Positions 18,460-29,601 of a DNA stretch of 36,291 bases are shown here, in pieces. The position numbers and the translations under genes are program-made. Below the pieces are notes generated by a model. That model had not been told where the DNA came from. It did no database searches and saw nothing but the letters and a program-made list of their open reading frames with translations. Every line of letters begins with the position of its first letter. The stretch's first letter is position 1. The DNA comes from Chara braunii (taxonomy: Eukaryota > Streptophyta > Charophyceae > Charales > Characeae), in the NCBI GenBank assembly GCA_003427395.1, contig BFEA01000545.1, positions 702,174 through 738,464 of the forward strand, in the 5' to 3' direction.

Positions 18460-20559
18460 ATGACAGGCGGCATAGGCGACAGTTCAGGCAAGGTCCTGAC
18501 CCTCGATGATCTCATCGAGGCGATGGACAAGCGGGAGAGAACGCTGAGAAGTGTCCCCAAAGTTGACACCTTCCACTTCAAAGGGGAACGGGTCTCTGAG
18601 TGGCTGGACCTAGTGGAGCAAGCCTTGGTGGGAGTACTAGACGAGATAAAATTCAAATGCATCCTGCAATATGTGCTCCATAAGCACCATGAGGAAGTGT
18701 AGAAGGTGGTCGACGACGCTGACGACGACTGGGCTAAATTTAGGGAAGGGATGCAACGGAAGTACAGGCTGGGCGATGGCCTGCTGACTATGGCGGACCT
18801 AGGGGCAATGAATAGGGACGACTTCACCACCATTGGGGCATTCCTGCAAGAATTCAAAAAGAAGGCGAGAAAGGTACATGGGATATCAGAGGAGGCGCAG
18901 TGCGCCGTCTTCCTGGGACTACTCACCGCATCTGAGACAGTTGAGCTAACAAGCTATGGGGGAGGAAATGCCAGACTTACCTGGGCCGCCATTGACAGAG
19001 GAGTGGAGGTCGGGAGCCTCGACCAGGTTGAGCAGCACCAAGTGAGGCTGCAAAGGCAGAAGAGGAAGGAAAGGGATGCGGCTGGGACGCCAGGAGTAAA
19101 GAAGATCATAACCGACGTGCTAGCAGGGCTAGACCCGGTGATACGGCGGAAGGTGATGGTGGTAGTCAAGGAAAAGGGCAAGGGGGCCACGGTGGAGGAG
19201 GCTACCTAGGAAGGATGGGAAGAGGAGGAGCCGGTACCTCCATACCTTACGAAGGCGCAGCGTAAGCAGCGCAATCTAGCACAAGGCGGACAAGGGTCAG
19301 GAAAGGGCCAGGCGCCCCAAGTAGTGGTAGCGGCATCTCCGGGTTCGTCCGGGCCATCAAGTAGTGCGGGCCCGTCACAAGCACCAGTGCCACCATTTGG
19401 GCATTGGCCGTGGCCTCTGATTAACATCTATGTACCCTGGGGTGGCCCAGCGCCGTCTGGACAGGTAATACCCTACGCTGGGCCCCAAACAAGTATGCCA
19501 CCCCCGAGCTACCCCTCCGGCTAGACCCAGCCAGCGGTACCACCTACGCCGACGCCCACACAAAGTTCACAAGGCAGTGTGGCGGGTGGTGGTAGTCATG
19601 GCCAAGGGAACCAAGGGAATGGAGGAAGGGGCGGTGGCCGAGGAGGCCAGTGAGGCAACCAAGGTGGCCGAGGAGGCCAATGGGGCAACCAAGGTGGCCA
19701 AGGCAATCAAGGCGGCCAAGACAACCAAGGGAATCAAGGTGGTGGAAGGGCCCGTTTTGACTGGAGAAGTGCTATATGCCAGCACTGTGAGCAGGAGGGC
19801 CACACTATAAGGTTTTGCAACATACGGAGAGAGAACGAGAAAAATGGACTGATTTATTCTAATATGGATGGGNACGAGAAAAATGGACTGATTTATTCTA
19901 ATATGGATGGGGACATTTACGACCAATTTGGAGATTTTATTGATAGGAAGGCTGGTGGGGTTAGGGCGGAGGCCCAATGAAGGTTGGCAGCACGACAGCC
20001 ACCCCCTGCCACGTTCAGGCTATGGCAGGAGAAGGAGGAACTGCCAGTTGGAGTTGAGGAAGTAGTAAGTGACGAGGAAGTAACCCAGAGGCTACAGACC
20101 GGGGATGTAAGAGAGAGGCCCATAATCATCGAGTCGGACGATGAGGGTGGCAATGAAGAGGTAGAGTCGGCGGTAATCCTGCTGAATAAGATGGAGGACT
20201 TATTGGACAAGGTAAGGAGATACCAACGAAAGTTGGTAGATCTCTACGAGGGAATGAAGGAGTGGAGGGCTAACCTCCCCAAGGTCTTCCTTTATGACTC
20301 TGGTCCAGAATCCATGCCAGGGCGACCCGGAGTGACCACTGTGGGGACGGGCCCGCGATCAGGGATGATGACTAGGCCCCCTACCCCGCAAACTAGGGTG
20401 GCTCAGGCAGCCCGCACTCGAGTTCAAGCCAAGGCAGGTGCGAGTCAAGAACCTCCTCGGAAGGAACCGGAACCAGAAAAGAGGAGGGAAACTGTGGAGG
20501 TAGAAGATGATGATTATAATGAAGAGGAAGATGACCGGTTATGTCAGGAATAAGATTAG
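18460..20559 (+). pseudogene. Element B Gag and acidic linker
   Basis: I chose the ATG at 18460 (MTGGIGDSSG), followed by LTLDDLIEAMDKRE and the capsid (VDTFHFKGERVSEWLDLVEQ, WAKFREGMQRKYRLGDG, FTTIGAFLQEFKKKARKV). A Pro/Ser-rich stretch (19320-19570) and Gly/Gln/Asn repeats (19570-19750) precede an intact zinc knuckle CQHCEQEGHTIRFC (CX2CX4HX4C, 19777-19818). A linker rich in Glu/Asp/Lys/Arg runs to about 20559. Stops in the same frame: 18700, 19207, 19522, 19651, 19978, 20551 and 20557 (first base of each). The one at 19651 replaces Trp of a neighbouring QWGNQGG repeat. The frame is the same as that of the protease downstream. Confidence 0.85.
19835..19911 (+). repeat. 39-bp tandem duplication around an ambiguous base
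   Basis: The 38 bases at 19835-19872 recur exactly at 19874-19911, separated by one N at 19873. The period of 39 keeps the reading frame and would add 13 residues just after the zinc knuckle. Elements A and C give no sign of this extra copy. An unmerged contig overlap is the simplest reading. Confidence 0.8.
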
Positions 20560-21630
20560 AGGGCCGAAGAGCGAGCCAAGAAAAGAGAAAGTCGGGGAGA
20601 GGCCGGACCGGTTATGCGAGACGTACCACCAAAGAGGAAGAAGTACGCGGTTCGGCTAGAGGAGGGATTTGATGTAGAGGGAGTAATTGACAGGCTGCTT
20701 GAGGGCCATAATGATTTAATGACCCTCAAGGAGATCCTGGTTTCCACGCCAAGGCTCCGAAATGAGCTGAAGGGTAGACTCTGAAGGCGGCTGGTACCAA
20801 ATGTTCACCTTAGCGTGATCCTGCCCAAGGAGATGGAATAGGCGGAGCCAGGGACGAAAATGGACTGGAAGTGTGTAGCTTGTGGCGTGGTGGACTTAGC
20901 GGTAAAGGGCTCTAAATGCACAGCCATGGTGGATACGGGCGCTGAGATGAATATCATTCGAGAAGCCGACACCATCAAGTTTGGGTTAGAGGTAGACCGT
21001 TCGGATTGTGGCATCCTGCACGGGGCCAATAACAAGGCCGTATTTTGCGGAACAGCCTCGAATGTGCTACTGGAGATTGGCAGGGTGAAAGCGCGGGCCT
21101 GTTTCTTTGTGATGCCCGATGTGGACCATTGTATTCTCCTGGGGAGGTCCTTCCTATGCAGGACAGAAACCTTGATGTATAATAAGCATGATGGGTCATT
21201 GATCTTGATTTTATGTGATCCAGCATGCGGGAATTACGAAGTGATTACCTGCCGGAACACTCGGCCAAGGAGCCTAAGGAACAGGCCCAACCCTGGCTCG
21301 TTCACGATTGAGGAGTCAGAAGACGCGCATCGGAGGCTTATGGCAGAGCCCGAGGAGGAAGTAGAAGGTAAAGCCTTCTCGCTCAGCCTGTCGGATGTGG
21401 GAAAGACCATGGATATAGTGGCCACGCACGAGATGACCGATCCGGATGCCATTCAGGCGTTGAGGGAGCAGGTTCTGGAGTATCCCAAAGTAGGGGAAAT
21501 GGAGCTGGTCTATCGGCTTCCTAAGGGGGGAATGGATCTGGCGGTGGCACAGGCACAGGCACGAGCGGCAAGTCAGCCCTTTTTAGGGGCCGGCTCAAGC
21601 AGGGTGTCCAAAGGCGGTACAAAACGATAG
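20560..21630 (+). pseudogene. Element B aspartic protease region
   Basis: This continues the Gag frame. RLEEGFDVEGVIDRLLEGH and LKEILVSTPRLRNELKGRL align with element A. GTKMDWKCVA leads to the active site VDTGAEMN (Asp codon 20932-20934) and the later LLGRSFLCRTE motif. Stops lie at 20782-20784 (TGA) and 20839-20841 (TAG, where element A has Trp in EANWAPAG). The segment 20860-21630 is fully open and the active site is intact. The frame ends at 21628-21630, 14 codons after the frameshift site at 21579. Confidence 0.85.
21579..21585 (+). promoter_or_regulatory. Putative -1 ribosomal frameshift site between protease and RT (element B)
   Basis: Protease-frame codons read ccc ttt tta, giving C TTT TTA. 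The -1 frame from this point is open (FRGRLKQGVQRRYKTIDKK) and leads without a stop to the RT domain at 22056. In element A the equivalent peptide is FRGRKLVKGSKRRHKK, reached by the same -1 change at T TTT TTA. The first base C makes the B site weaker than the A site, perhaps by decay. Confidence 0.65.
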
Positions 21631-23564
21631 ACAAAAAGTGTCGCCCAGTTCCCGTTGTGGTTACGGAAGACGAGGAGGTGTACTACGAACGGGAGCGAGC
21701 GTTGATACGGCGGATGAGGGAAAACGCGTCAGAAGGACCATGTCGTATCAATGAGGAAAACGAAGGAAAGTTGATAGTGGGAAAACCGGACTTCCTACTA
21801 CTGCGGGAAAGAGCCCTGATGGTGGAGTTGATGAAGAAAAGACATCGCGCCTATGCGTTCAAAGACGAGGAGCGTGGCAGGTTGGATGAGGAAAAGATTC
21901 CAATGATCCGCATCCATACCGTGCCGCACGAGCCATGGAATCTAAGAGGGGCACGATACCCAAATCCGAACGAAGAGAAGAAGGTAGTGGACTATCTCGA
22001 TGGCAAAATACGTACGCACATCGCCGACTACTCAAGCGGACCCTACGCATCCCCGTGATTTTGTTTTATTAAGCCTAATGGGACACTAAGGTGGGTACAG
22101 GACTTGCAGAGACAGAATGTGGTGACCGTGCAGGATGCAGGTGGGCTACCAAATGCTGATGCACTGTCGGAATCGTGTGCTAGGAGGCCGATAATTTCAC
22201 TTATTGACCTCTATTCCGGATATGACCAATTTCCGGTCTACCCACCGGACCGACCAGTGACGGTTATGCACATGCCTCGAGGGCTTATCCACATGAATGT
22301 GGCTCCACAAGGGTGGACGAATGCGGTGGCAATGGTCCAGAGGAATATGATCCGGGTCATGCAGACAGTTAGTCCGTACATCACGCAGCCGTACATCGAT
22401 GACCTGGCAGTGAAAGGGCCGCGAAAAACGGAAAACGATGAGGTCCTGCCTGGAGTAAGGCGGTTTGTTTGGAGGCACGTTCAGGACCTTGATAAAGTCT
22501 TGGGCTTGCTTGAGCAGTACAACCTTACGGCCAGCGGGCCCAAGTCTAAGCACTGTATGAGGGAAGCGACTATCTTGGGATTCGTCTGTAATGAGAACGA
22601 TCGGCGGTCCGACGTTAAGAAGACGGATAAGATAGTTGAGTGGCCGGTGCCATTCCGTTCTGTAACACATGTAAGGAGCTTCCTAGGTACGTGTGGGTTC
22701 TGGAGGTCCTTCATCAAGAACTTTGCAGCAAAGATAGAGCAATTAAGGAAGCTGGTCCGGCAGGATCAGGAGTGGACCTGGGGTGAGGATCCGGAAGAGG
22801 TTGTGACCAACATGAAGGAGGAGTTCCGGGAAGGGGGGTTGGTGCTGGGAGCGCCCGATTATGACACTACGGAGGCGAGACCATTCATTGTGGAGACCGA
22901 TGCAGGACCGACGACTTTGGGTGGAGTTCTAATCCAAGCAGACATCAAAGGGAAGGAGAGACCGCTGCGTTTTGAGAGTCGCACGTTGTGTACGTCAGAA
23001 AGAAACTACTCCCAATTTAAGAGGGAGACTCTCGCCGTCCTTCATTGCCTGCGGATTTTTCGAAACTACATCTTCGGCAGGAGGTTCATCTTAAGGGTAG
23101 ACCCGACGGCTCTGGCTTTCTCCCTGAGGAAGTATGTTCCGTCCGATCCAACAGTTGCCAGGTGGTTGACATACATCTGGATGTTCAACTTCGAGTTGGA
23201 ACGGATCCCAGGGAACAAGAACATGGCAGATGGACTAAGTCGCATCAATTGCGATAGGCAGGACGGGGAAGCTGTAGAGGACACGCCCCCAGTTGATGGC
23301 TTTCTGTACCAGGACGAGGACATCCACCTCCACATCAATAAGTGGTCCCCACGAGTCCCCAACTGCGTTGGCCATCCTATCTGGCATGCGCCTAACGGGT
23401 ATGAGCGGAGAGCTGAGTTGGTGCTCAAGCCTTTTGAAGAAGAGGATCCCTGGGGTGGTAAGGACGTCCAATGGATGACCAAGTTGGCACTCACAGGTAG
23501 CCATTGTATGGTGGATGAGGTGCTGACGATAGAGGAGGGCCCGTATAAGGGAAAACATCACTAG
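21586..23564 (+). pseudogene. Element B reverse transcriptase and RNase H
   Basis: The frame is -1 to Gag-protease. After PVPVVVTEDEEVYYERE and the YAFKDEERGRLD stretch come FCFIKPNG, WVQDLQRQNVVTV, LIDLYSGYDQF (first catalytic Asp) and YIDDL (22392-22406). RNase H starts near FIVETDAGPTTLGGVLIQ (22880) and includes FESRTL, RNYSQFKRETLAVLH and RVDPTAL. The tail ends with DGLSRI and a less conserved spacer. One in-frame TGA at 22056-22058 stands where element A has Trp (ASPWFCF), and a TAG at 23562-23564 separates this from the integrase. All RT and RNase H motifs I could check are intact, so the copy seems less decayed here than element A. Confidence 0.88.
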
Positions 23565-24984
23565 AAATTAATGAGAGGGATGTACCTCCTCGTCAATGCG
23601 CTTCTGCAGGAGACCCTTAATCGGGAAAGCTCACTAAATCTGGCCGAAGGAAGAGATACTGCGTTGGAGACCCAGAATGACGAGTTTGAAGAGGGAGAGA
23701 TCAAGGAGGCATTCAGTGCAGAGGAGTATGATGGGATTTACCTAGAGCTGGGACTTCTCTTATCCTGCGAGATGCATGATAGAGACGCAAGCCATAGGGC
23801 GCAGATGATGAGGGACCGCTACCTAGTAAGGGACGGTCATCTCTTCGTAAGAAGGAAAGTAGGGAACCCCAGACGGGTGGTATGTGGTCGCAACCGTCAG
23901 ATCGACGTCATAGCGGCGCTTCATGATGGCATTGCAGGCGGACACCAGGGAATTACTGCCACATATGGCAAAATAAGTGAGTTATACTATTGGGACGGGA
24001 TGATGGAGATGGTTGGGAAATTCTGCCAGTCTTGTGTGCCGTACCAGGAGCAGTCTCGCCTAAGGCCACGGGAGCCACTGCATCCAAGGCTGGAGAGAGA
24101 GGTTGGGGCCGTAGTACACCTCGACTTATTGTTCATGCCCCTTGGGGACCATGGCTACAATTACATCTTCGATGCGCACGACAACTTGTCTGGCTTCGTA
24201 GATGGACGGGCAATCCGTACGAAGACTGGGCCAGTTCTGGTCAGCTGCATCGAAGAGTATTACCTACGCTACCCGTTCGTTAGAGAGTTCGTAATGGACA
24301 GGGGATCGGAGTTCACCTGTCAGGAGGTGCAAGAGCAACTGTCAAGATATGGGGTAGTGGCTAACTACACCACGGCCGCCCACCCACAGGCAAATGCTAT
24401 GGTGGAAAAAGGGTCATAGTACCATTACGGCTCTACTAGCAAAATGGACCGAAGGTAAGCCTTGCCAGTGGTCGAGGTATCTGAGAGCCGCCTTCTTCGT
24501 TGAGAACATCACAGTGAAGAGGACCACTGAGTACGCGCCGGCCACACTGTGGTATGAAAGACATGCTACCTTTCCAATCGAGAGTTTCCTAAAGACTTGG
24601 AGGCGTCAGGACTTGGACGTAAATCTGTCTTTCGAAGAATTGCTCGATATCCGAGCCCGGCAGGTGGGCGCGATTGAGGAAAGGGTCCGAGAGGCATCCG
24701 ACCAGGTAGAGAGGAGCCGTATGGACGATAAGGCTCGCTGGGACCAGTCGGCTCGTGTAAGAAAGGTACCGTTGGTACTTAGGGACGTCGTGCTCTTGTA
24801 TGATTCATCCCTGGAAAAGCAATGGTCCAGGAAGCTGGACAAGAGGTGGTTAGGTCCCTATCGGATCGTGCGATGCGGAGAGTTCGGCGCATACCAGATC
24901 GAGGAGCTGAATNAAACAGAGTGGAAAGACTGGGTGTCAGGGACGAGGTTGAAGAAATTCGTGGTCAGAGAAGAGGTGAGATAG
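23565..24984 (+). pseudogene. Element B integrase, one frameshift at the catalytic Glu
   Basis: This continues the RT frame after TAG. The N-terminal zinc domain is seen as LHDGIAGGH and FCQSC (HHCC). The catalytic core has VVHLDLL (Asp), VMDRGSEF (Asp) and MVEKG (Glu), the DDE triad. One extra base in the A/G run near 24405-24412 breaks the frame exactly after the Glu. The frame starting at 24394 then gives GHSTITALLAKW and the C-terminal domain (WSRKLDKRWLGPYRIV, AYQIEEL, WVSGTRLKKFVV). One ambiguous base is at 24913. No chromodomain follows. The next ORF begins 170 bp downstream. Confidence 0.85.
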
Positions 24985-25154
24985 GCAACCCAGCTCCCTT
25001 AGAATGGAATAGTCTAAGATGGGTTTGTAGATTAGGAGGGTTGCTTGAGGCATGTGCTTGGCTTGGCCTGAGTCTGCTTGCTTGTCGCCTGTTTGCTTAC
25101 CCCGACGCGTGCCTGTTGTCTCCTTCGCCGGTTGTGCAGGACTGACTTGCAACC

Positions 25155-27704
25155 ATGCCAAGAGGAGGGAGGGGGACGTGGCCACCACGACGGCCGGCAG
25201 GAGCATCAGGAGGACATGGACGGCATGGGCCTTACCGTCGAGCAAGCACTCCAGTTTATAATGATGGGGATATCAAGTTATTCATGGACGAGTTCTGGGG
25301 CCACGCTGACCATATGGGGTGGACTGTGACTCAGACGATCGAGAGGTTGAGGGGAGTTGGCAGGTTTATGGAGCCCATCGCATAGATTCGCAGGGAGGCT
25401 CAATCGAGGTCGGAAGTGGGGGCGCGGATGCCGGAACTGCGACCATCGCCTGTGGGGCTTGATGGTAGACCTATTCGGCTAGAGATTGGGAATGCAGAGG
25501 AGTTCATCCCAGCATTCGAGCAATTCATGCAGAACTAGGGAATATAGCGAAGCGAGTGGATGACGACGTTACCCCTGTGGACCGGACAAGCGGAAAGACC
25601 TTTGGCCAGACAGATCAGGGACGTGGCCCGAGATTGGGATGGTTGTAGAGCGCACTTGAGGGCGGCATTCCGGCAGCCAGAACCACCTCAGCCTAGAGTC
25701 GAAAGGTGCCTCAGGAGCGGTATGCAGAGGGAACTTGAGCCCGCTGAGGACCGAACCTCGCGGAGAGGACGAAAGGCGCTTGCTAGGCGGGAAGAGGAGG
25801 ACGTGCTTGAGGCAGAACGACAGGAGGAGCACCCCGAGGGTGGACTGGGGCCAGTAGAGTTCCACCGCTATACTGGAGGAGGACTGGGGGAAACGCCACA
25901 GCATATACAGGAAGAGATACTGACCGTTGAAGGGTCATTGCAAGCATTGGAGGCACATCTGGACGCCGCCCAATGGAGAGAGCCACCAATGAGTGAGAGG
26001 TGTGTAGAGGCCAGTGAGGAGGTACCACGAGGGGACGTTCCAGACCCTGAACATGAGAAGGGGCCTAGCACTATGGGATGCCTGGTGGTGGAGGAAATTA
26101 TAGAAGTTGAGGAAGACACTCCCCCTAGCGAACCTGCCGTGGGACTGAGACTTGGTAGTCCTCACGGGAGTCCGCCTGATACGAGGAGGGAGGTACAAAG
26201 GTAGGGAGTCTCGATCATGGTGCCAGAGACAGCCCTATCGCCGACGGGAATGGAGGCAGGTGAGGCGGAGGGGGCCAGTTTGAGGAGGAAAGCAGACAGT
26301 CTTGTTTAATAGCCATCTGGCTTCCCACGCTCTGGAGCAGCCTAATCTGGAAGAGGTCATACCTGGGGAGTCACCCCGGGGACCAGGTCAGGGCGAGAGA
26401 GAGGTGGAAACAGGAATCCCAAGGGAAGTCAAACAACGCACGGTAGAGGAAATACCAGCGAAAGAAACGGTTGAGGAGAAGTGGGCTAGAGTGGCAAGAC
26501 GCTAGGAGGAAATCCGGCAGGAGGGGCAAAGATTGGAAGCGGCAGGGGTACTCCCAAGTCCGCCACCGCCCTACAAACCATATGGGTTATGGGAGATGTG
26601 GGGAGAGTTTCTTGCTCGTCATGGCGAAGGGTTGACGACCCCAAGCAGGGTAGAGGTCGAAACCTCACAGAAAGCTGATGAGTATTTGGATCAGAGGATT
26701 CGCTCCGTATCCAAGACCTCCTTCGACAGGTATATGATGTTGGAGGCGGATCTGAGAGGGAAGGAAGTGAAGGAAGCAGGGCTGGAGTCACGGTTGGGGA
26801 CCATTGAGGCAGAAGTCTGTGAGCTCAGGGCTCTGGTGGCTAGCCATACCGCCACCATCCTGGAATTGAAGCAGCAACTCCATGGTAGCAGGGATGGGGC
26901 GGAGAGTAGCAGGCCAGGAGGGCAGAGTCAGCAAAGACATGGCGTATCAGAGCAACCAAATATGGTTGAGCCTCAACAAGAGGCACCTATGGGAAGGATC
27001 ATTTTGGAGCCTGAGGAGGCAAAGGCCAAGAGGAAGGCTGAGAGGGAAGCCTTCGAATTCAGAGCCCCTACAGAGCTTGCGGTGCTACCCACGATGGCCG
27101 CAGACCCTGCCATGCCACCGTCACTTGAGGAAAGACTGCCCTCGGCTAGTGATGAGCCCCTCCAAGGCTCGATAGGAGGATCCTTGGACGTTCTGCTGGA
27201 AGCAGTCCACACGATGCAGGAGGATGCTGGCTTGTTTTCACCAGAGTCCAAGTTGGAGGAGCCCCTGGAGAGCGAGATGGGAGGTGCAATGGAGGGCATC
27301 ATCGCAGGCAGGCCCCAGGGATTGGATACTCCTGACTATGAGCCAGAGGGAGCGAGGGCGCAACCAGGGCTCAGTCTGCGAGGGTCGGAGGCAGGATCTG
27401 AGAGACCCAGAGATGTGCCTCAGTGCCATGAGTTGGACGGAGAGGCCAGGGAAACCCCATCGCCAGCAGGGCCCCAGCGGAAGAAGAAAAGGCCTAGGAA
27501 GTCTTTTGACTCGACCTGCTTCTATTGTACGAAAGGAGAGCACAGGGCATTACAATGCCTCAAATTCCTAAAGGACCAAGCAGACGGGAAGGTCTCGAAG
27601 TATGATGGGAAGATGTATGATAGGCAGGGTAGAGTAGTGGAACAGCTGTAGATGGGGGTAGAGCTCAGTTGTACAGGCAGAACCAGGAGGAGATGAGTGA
27701 GTAG
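25155..27704 (+). pseudogene. Second Gag-like ORF downstream of integrase, with its own zinc knuckle
   Basis: From the ATG at 25155 (MPRGGRGTW) the frame runs about 850 codons. YNDGDIKLFMDEFWGHADHM and later NAEEFIPAFEQFM, EWMTTLPLWT and DWDGCRAHLRAAFRQP resemble Gag capsid segments. A long Glu/Arg-rich middle and a probable coiled coil (26730-26880) follow, then a basic patch (RKKKRPRKS) and a knuckle CFYCTKGEHRALQC (CX2CX4HX4C, 27517-27558). The tail continues KFLKDQADGK and MYDRQGRVVE. Stops lie at 25383, about 25536, about 25545, 26202 and 26503, with a frameshift near 26290-26300 and a 1-base shift near 27650 (true end about 27704). I know of similar stand-alone ORFs from charophyte genomes only from memory. 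It may belong to element B or be a nested remnant. Confidence 0.65.
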
Positions 27705-28831
27705 GGTCTGGTTCACCTGAATAAAAACTGGATATTTCTTTGATGATTTTACTTAGGCAGGGTGGACACCTACGACGTTGAGTGTGCAGACGGGACCTAC
27801 GGCATGGGATGACCGTTGCAACTAGGATCATGTAAAATAGGGAGTGTACACTAAGTTGCAATGAAATACTGAATTGTTTTGGGGATTCCCTGTACAGGTA
27901 ACCATGTACTATATTTAGAGTGATATGAGTTGACTTGTGTGGATCCTGAGACAAGATTATCCAGTATAGTTTAGGATGAAATATCTCATTCCGGAGGGTA
28001 TATTTGAGTTGAGTGAGGGTTGAGATTATCCCTTGTACATGACGATCACTCTCACTCTCACATGGGTGGTTTTTTCCTGATGTGTGGTGGATGTTGAATG
28101 TATGAACGACATCTTGAATGTTGTGCACCGTGCAAATGGAATGTATGTACACTGCCTACTCTTCGGTATACTTGGGCGATCTGCCCACGGGCAGGGGACA
28201 GGGCCGGGTATAAGGAGAGGAAGCGCAGTCTGTCCTTGTGAAAGTGTGAGAATCCCATGGATTTGTGAGTCCTTGAGGCTCAGATGCTTGCCATGCCAAA
28301 TGCATGTTGTTGAGTTGTGATGAGAACCCATAAGTTGGTCTCTCAAGTTTGAGTTGTGCTATGGTAGGGGTGCCTGGTTTTTTAGGAGGCAACCCGCTGC
28401 ATGCTGGGAGACCTATGGAGTGAGACCTCCCTCGTATGAAGGGTGGTTACCAGATCGGTGGCATGGTAAGCAAGGTTGGTATGATAAAGTCTGACGAGAA
28501 GGACCATGTTTGTTGCTTGGTCACTGTTGAGAGTTTAGAGAGGTCGCAAATAGTTTCTTTTGGGAGATGTCACTGGGATGCGTGGCTTCCTGCTCTGATC
28601 AAGTAAGGAAGTCACGACCTTGTGCAACTGGTGGTGATTCTGTTTGTAAATGTGGAGAGGTTGCCATGATCCCCTGTGTTGTCCCACAGAGGGCTGGTAA
28701 ATACCTTTTATGTGTGACAGACCTCAGCGTCGTCCCGCGGTGGGCCTGTATTGTTGCGACCCACCGTCCAGCCATATGTGCTAATCCTGGAACATGTATG
28801 AGAATACGAAGCTAACGGTAGAGTTTAGCAT
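27705..28831. other. No gene seen; possible 3' untranslated part of element B
   Basis: Frames are short on both strands and no domain is recognised. The composition is T/G-rich (many TTGAGTT, GTTGAGT words). A purine-rich tract for plus-strand priming and a following TG could not be fixed with confidence. Confidence 0.4.
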
Positions 28832-29296
28832 CACTAGGGCGCAACCCCTAGTGTCGGCCGCTGATCGGCACAACCTGACCAGCGGGCCTACATCGGGCCT
28901 AGGGAGTAAAGACTTAAAGGGGTGTGGCCACCTAGGAGGGTTTTACTCCTGCGGACCAGCGTAGTATAAGGGTCGAGTCGAGTCTTTTTTGAGTCCTAAT
29001 TGAATGCTTATCAGGAGAAAGCCTATCGCGGCGCAACCTGCGAGGGCACTACCGCTGAACTAACAAGCGCGGTGGGCCGTAGACCTGGCACGATCACCCA
29101 GACTACGGTGGGTCAAGATGGAGACCTAGCCTACCTGTACTAGACTGCAGGAGGTGAGTTGAGGTGATTTATATATATATATATATATATATTTGATTGT
29201 GAGAATTGTGGGAGGAAGGCGAAAACGCCTACTTAGGTCTCGGTTAGGGCCCGCGCCTTTGGTCGAAGTCCTGTTCGCAGGATAGGGGCCAAGGGC
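28832..29296. other. Cluster of strong hairpins, possible structured RNA
   Basis: CACTAGGG/CCCTAGTG (28832-28853, perfect 8 bp, loop CGCAAC). TCGCGG/CTGCGA (near 29026-29043, 6 bp with one G-T, again loop CGCAAC). CCGTAG/CTACGG near 29068-29099 (20-nt loop). AGGCG-AAAA-CGCCT at 29217-29230. TCCTG-TTCG-CAGGA at 29269-29282, nested in GCCTTTGG/CCAAGGGC (29255-29262 and 29289-29296). No known RNA family was recognised. The cluster ends about 300 bp before the LTR-like arm at 29602. Confidence 0.45.
29170..29192. repeat. AT dinucleotide microsatellite
   Basis: About eleven TA/AT dinucleotides stand in a row between two hairpins of the cluster. Confidence 0.9.
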
Positions 29297-29601
29297 ACCT
29301 AACGAGAAGCCGGCGGTTGTCTAGAACAAAGGGGAGAGGACGGGTAAGAGGGGCCGCTAAGGCTTATGCTGTAGTACGTATGTCTAGTACACCGGCGTCC
29401 TAGTGTGAGGACAATGGAGACCAAGGTTAGAACCTCGGCAACATATAGTTACAAGAGCTTGGATTGTTGGAGGCCTCAACCCTAAGTCTGTCGACTGATC
29501 GGATTGGTTCCTGTCTCGTCAGCATTTGAAGTTATGGAGGAATTTGTAGCTTTTGATTTGGCGAAGCGACGGGGACGTCGCTTAATATGGTCCGGTAAGC
29601 C
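29297..29601. other. No gene seen between the hairpin cluster and the LTR-like arm
   Basis: Frames are short and no motif is recognised. The last bases (GTCCGGTAAGCC) precede the TGTCGG start of the arm. Confidence 0.4.

Larger units (their letters stand above)
17047..27704 (+). mobile_element. Ty3/gypsy element B with an extra Gag-like ORF, decayed
   Basis: The order is LTR/leader, PBS, Gag, protease, RT, RNase H, integrase, second Gag-like ORF, all on the plus strand. It is the most complete element in the window. No 3' LTR matching 17047-18104 was found by eye downstream, so the right limit given is the end of the last ORF. Internal stops and two or three decay frameshifts show that it is inactive. 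Confidence 0.85.

Noticed and set aside
18460-22058. Alternative genetic code reading TAG/TGA as Trp
   Set aside because: The same proteins use TGG for Trp throughout, the elements also have frameshifts and other stops (TAA), and stops occur at non-Trp positions. Decay explains all of it.
23562-23570. Separate integrase gene starting at 23571
   Set aside because: The frame is the same as RT-RNase H and only a TAG separates them. Element order and homology show one polyprotein with a decay stop.
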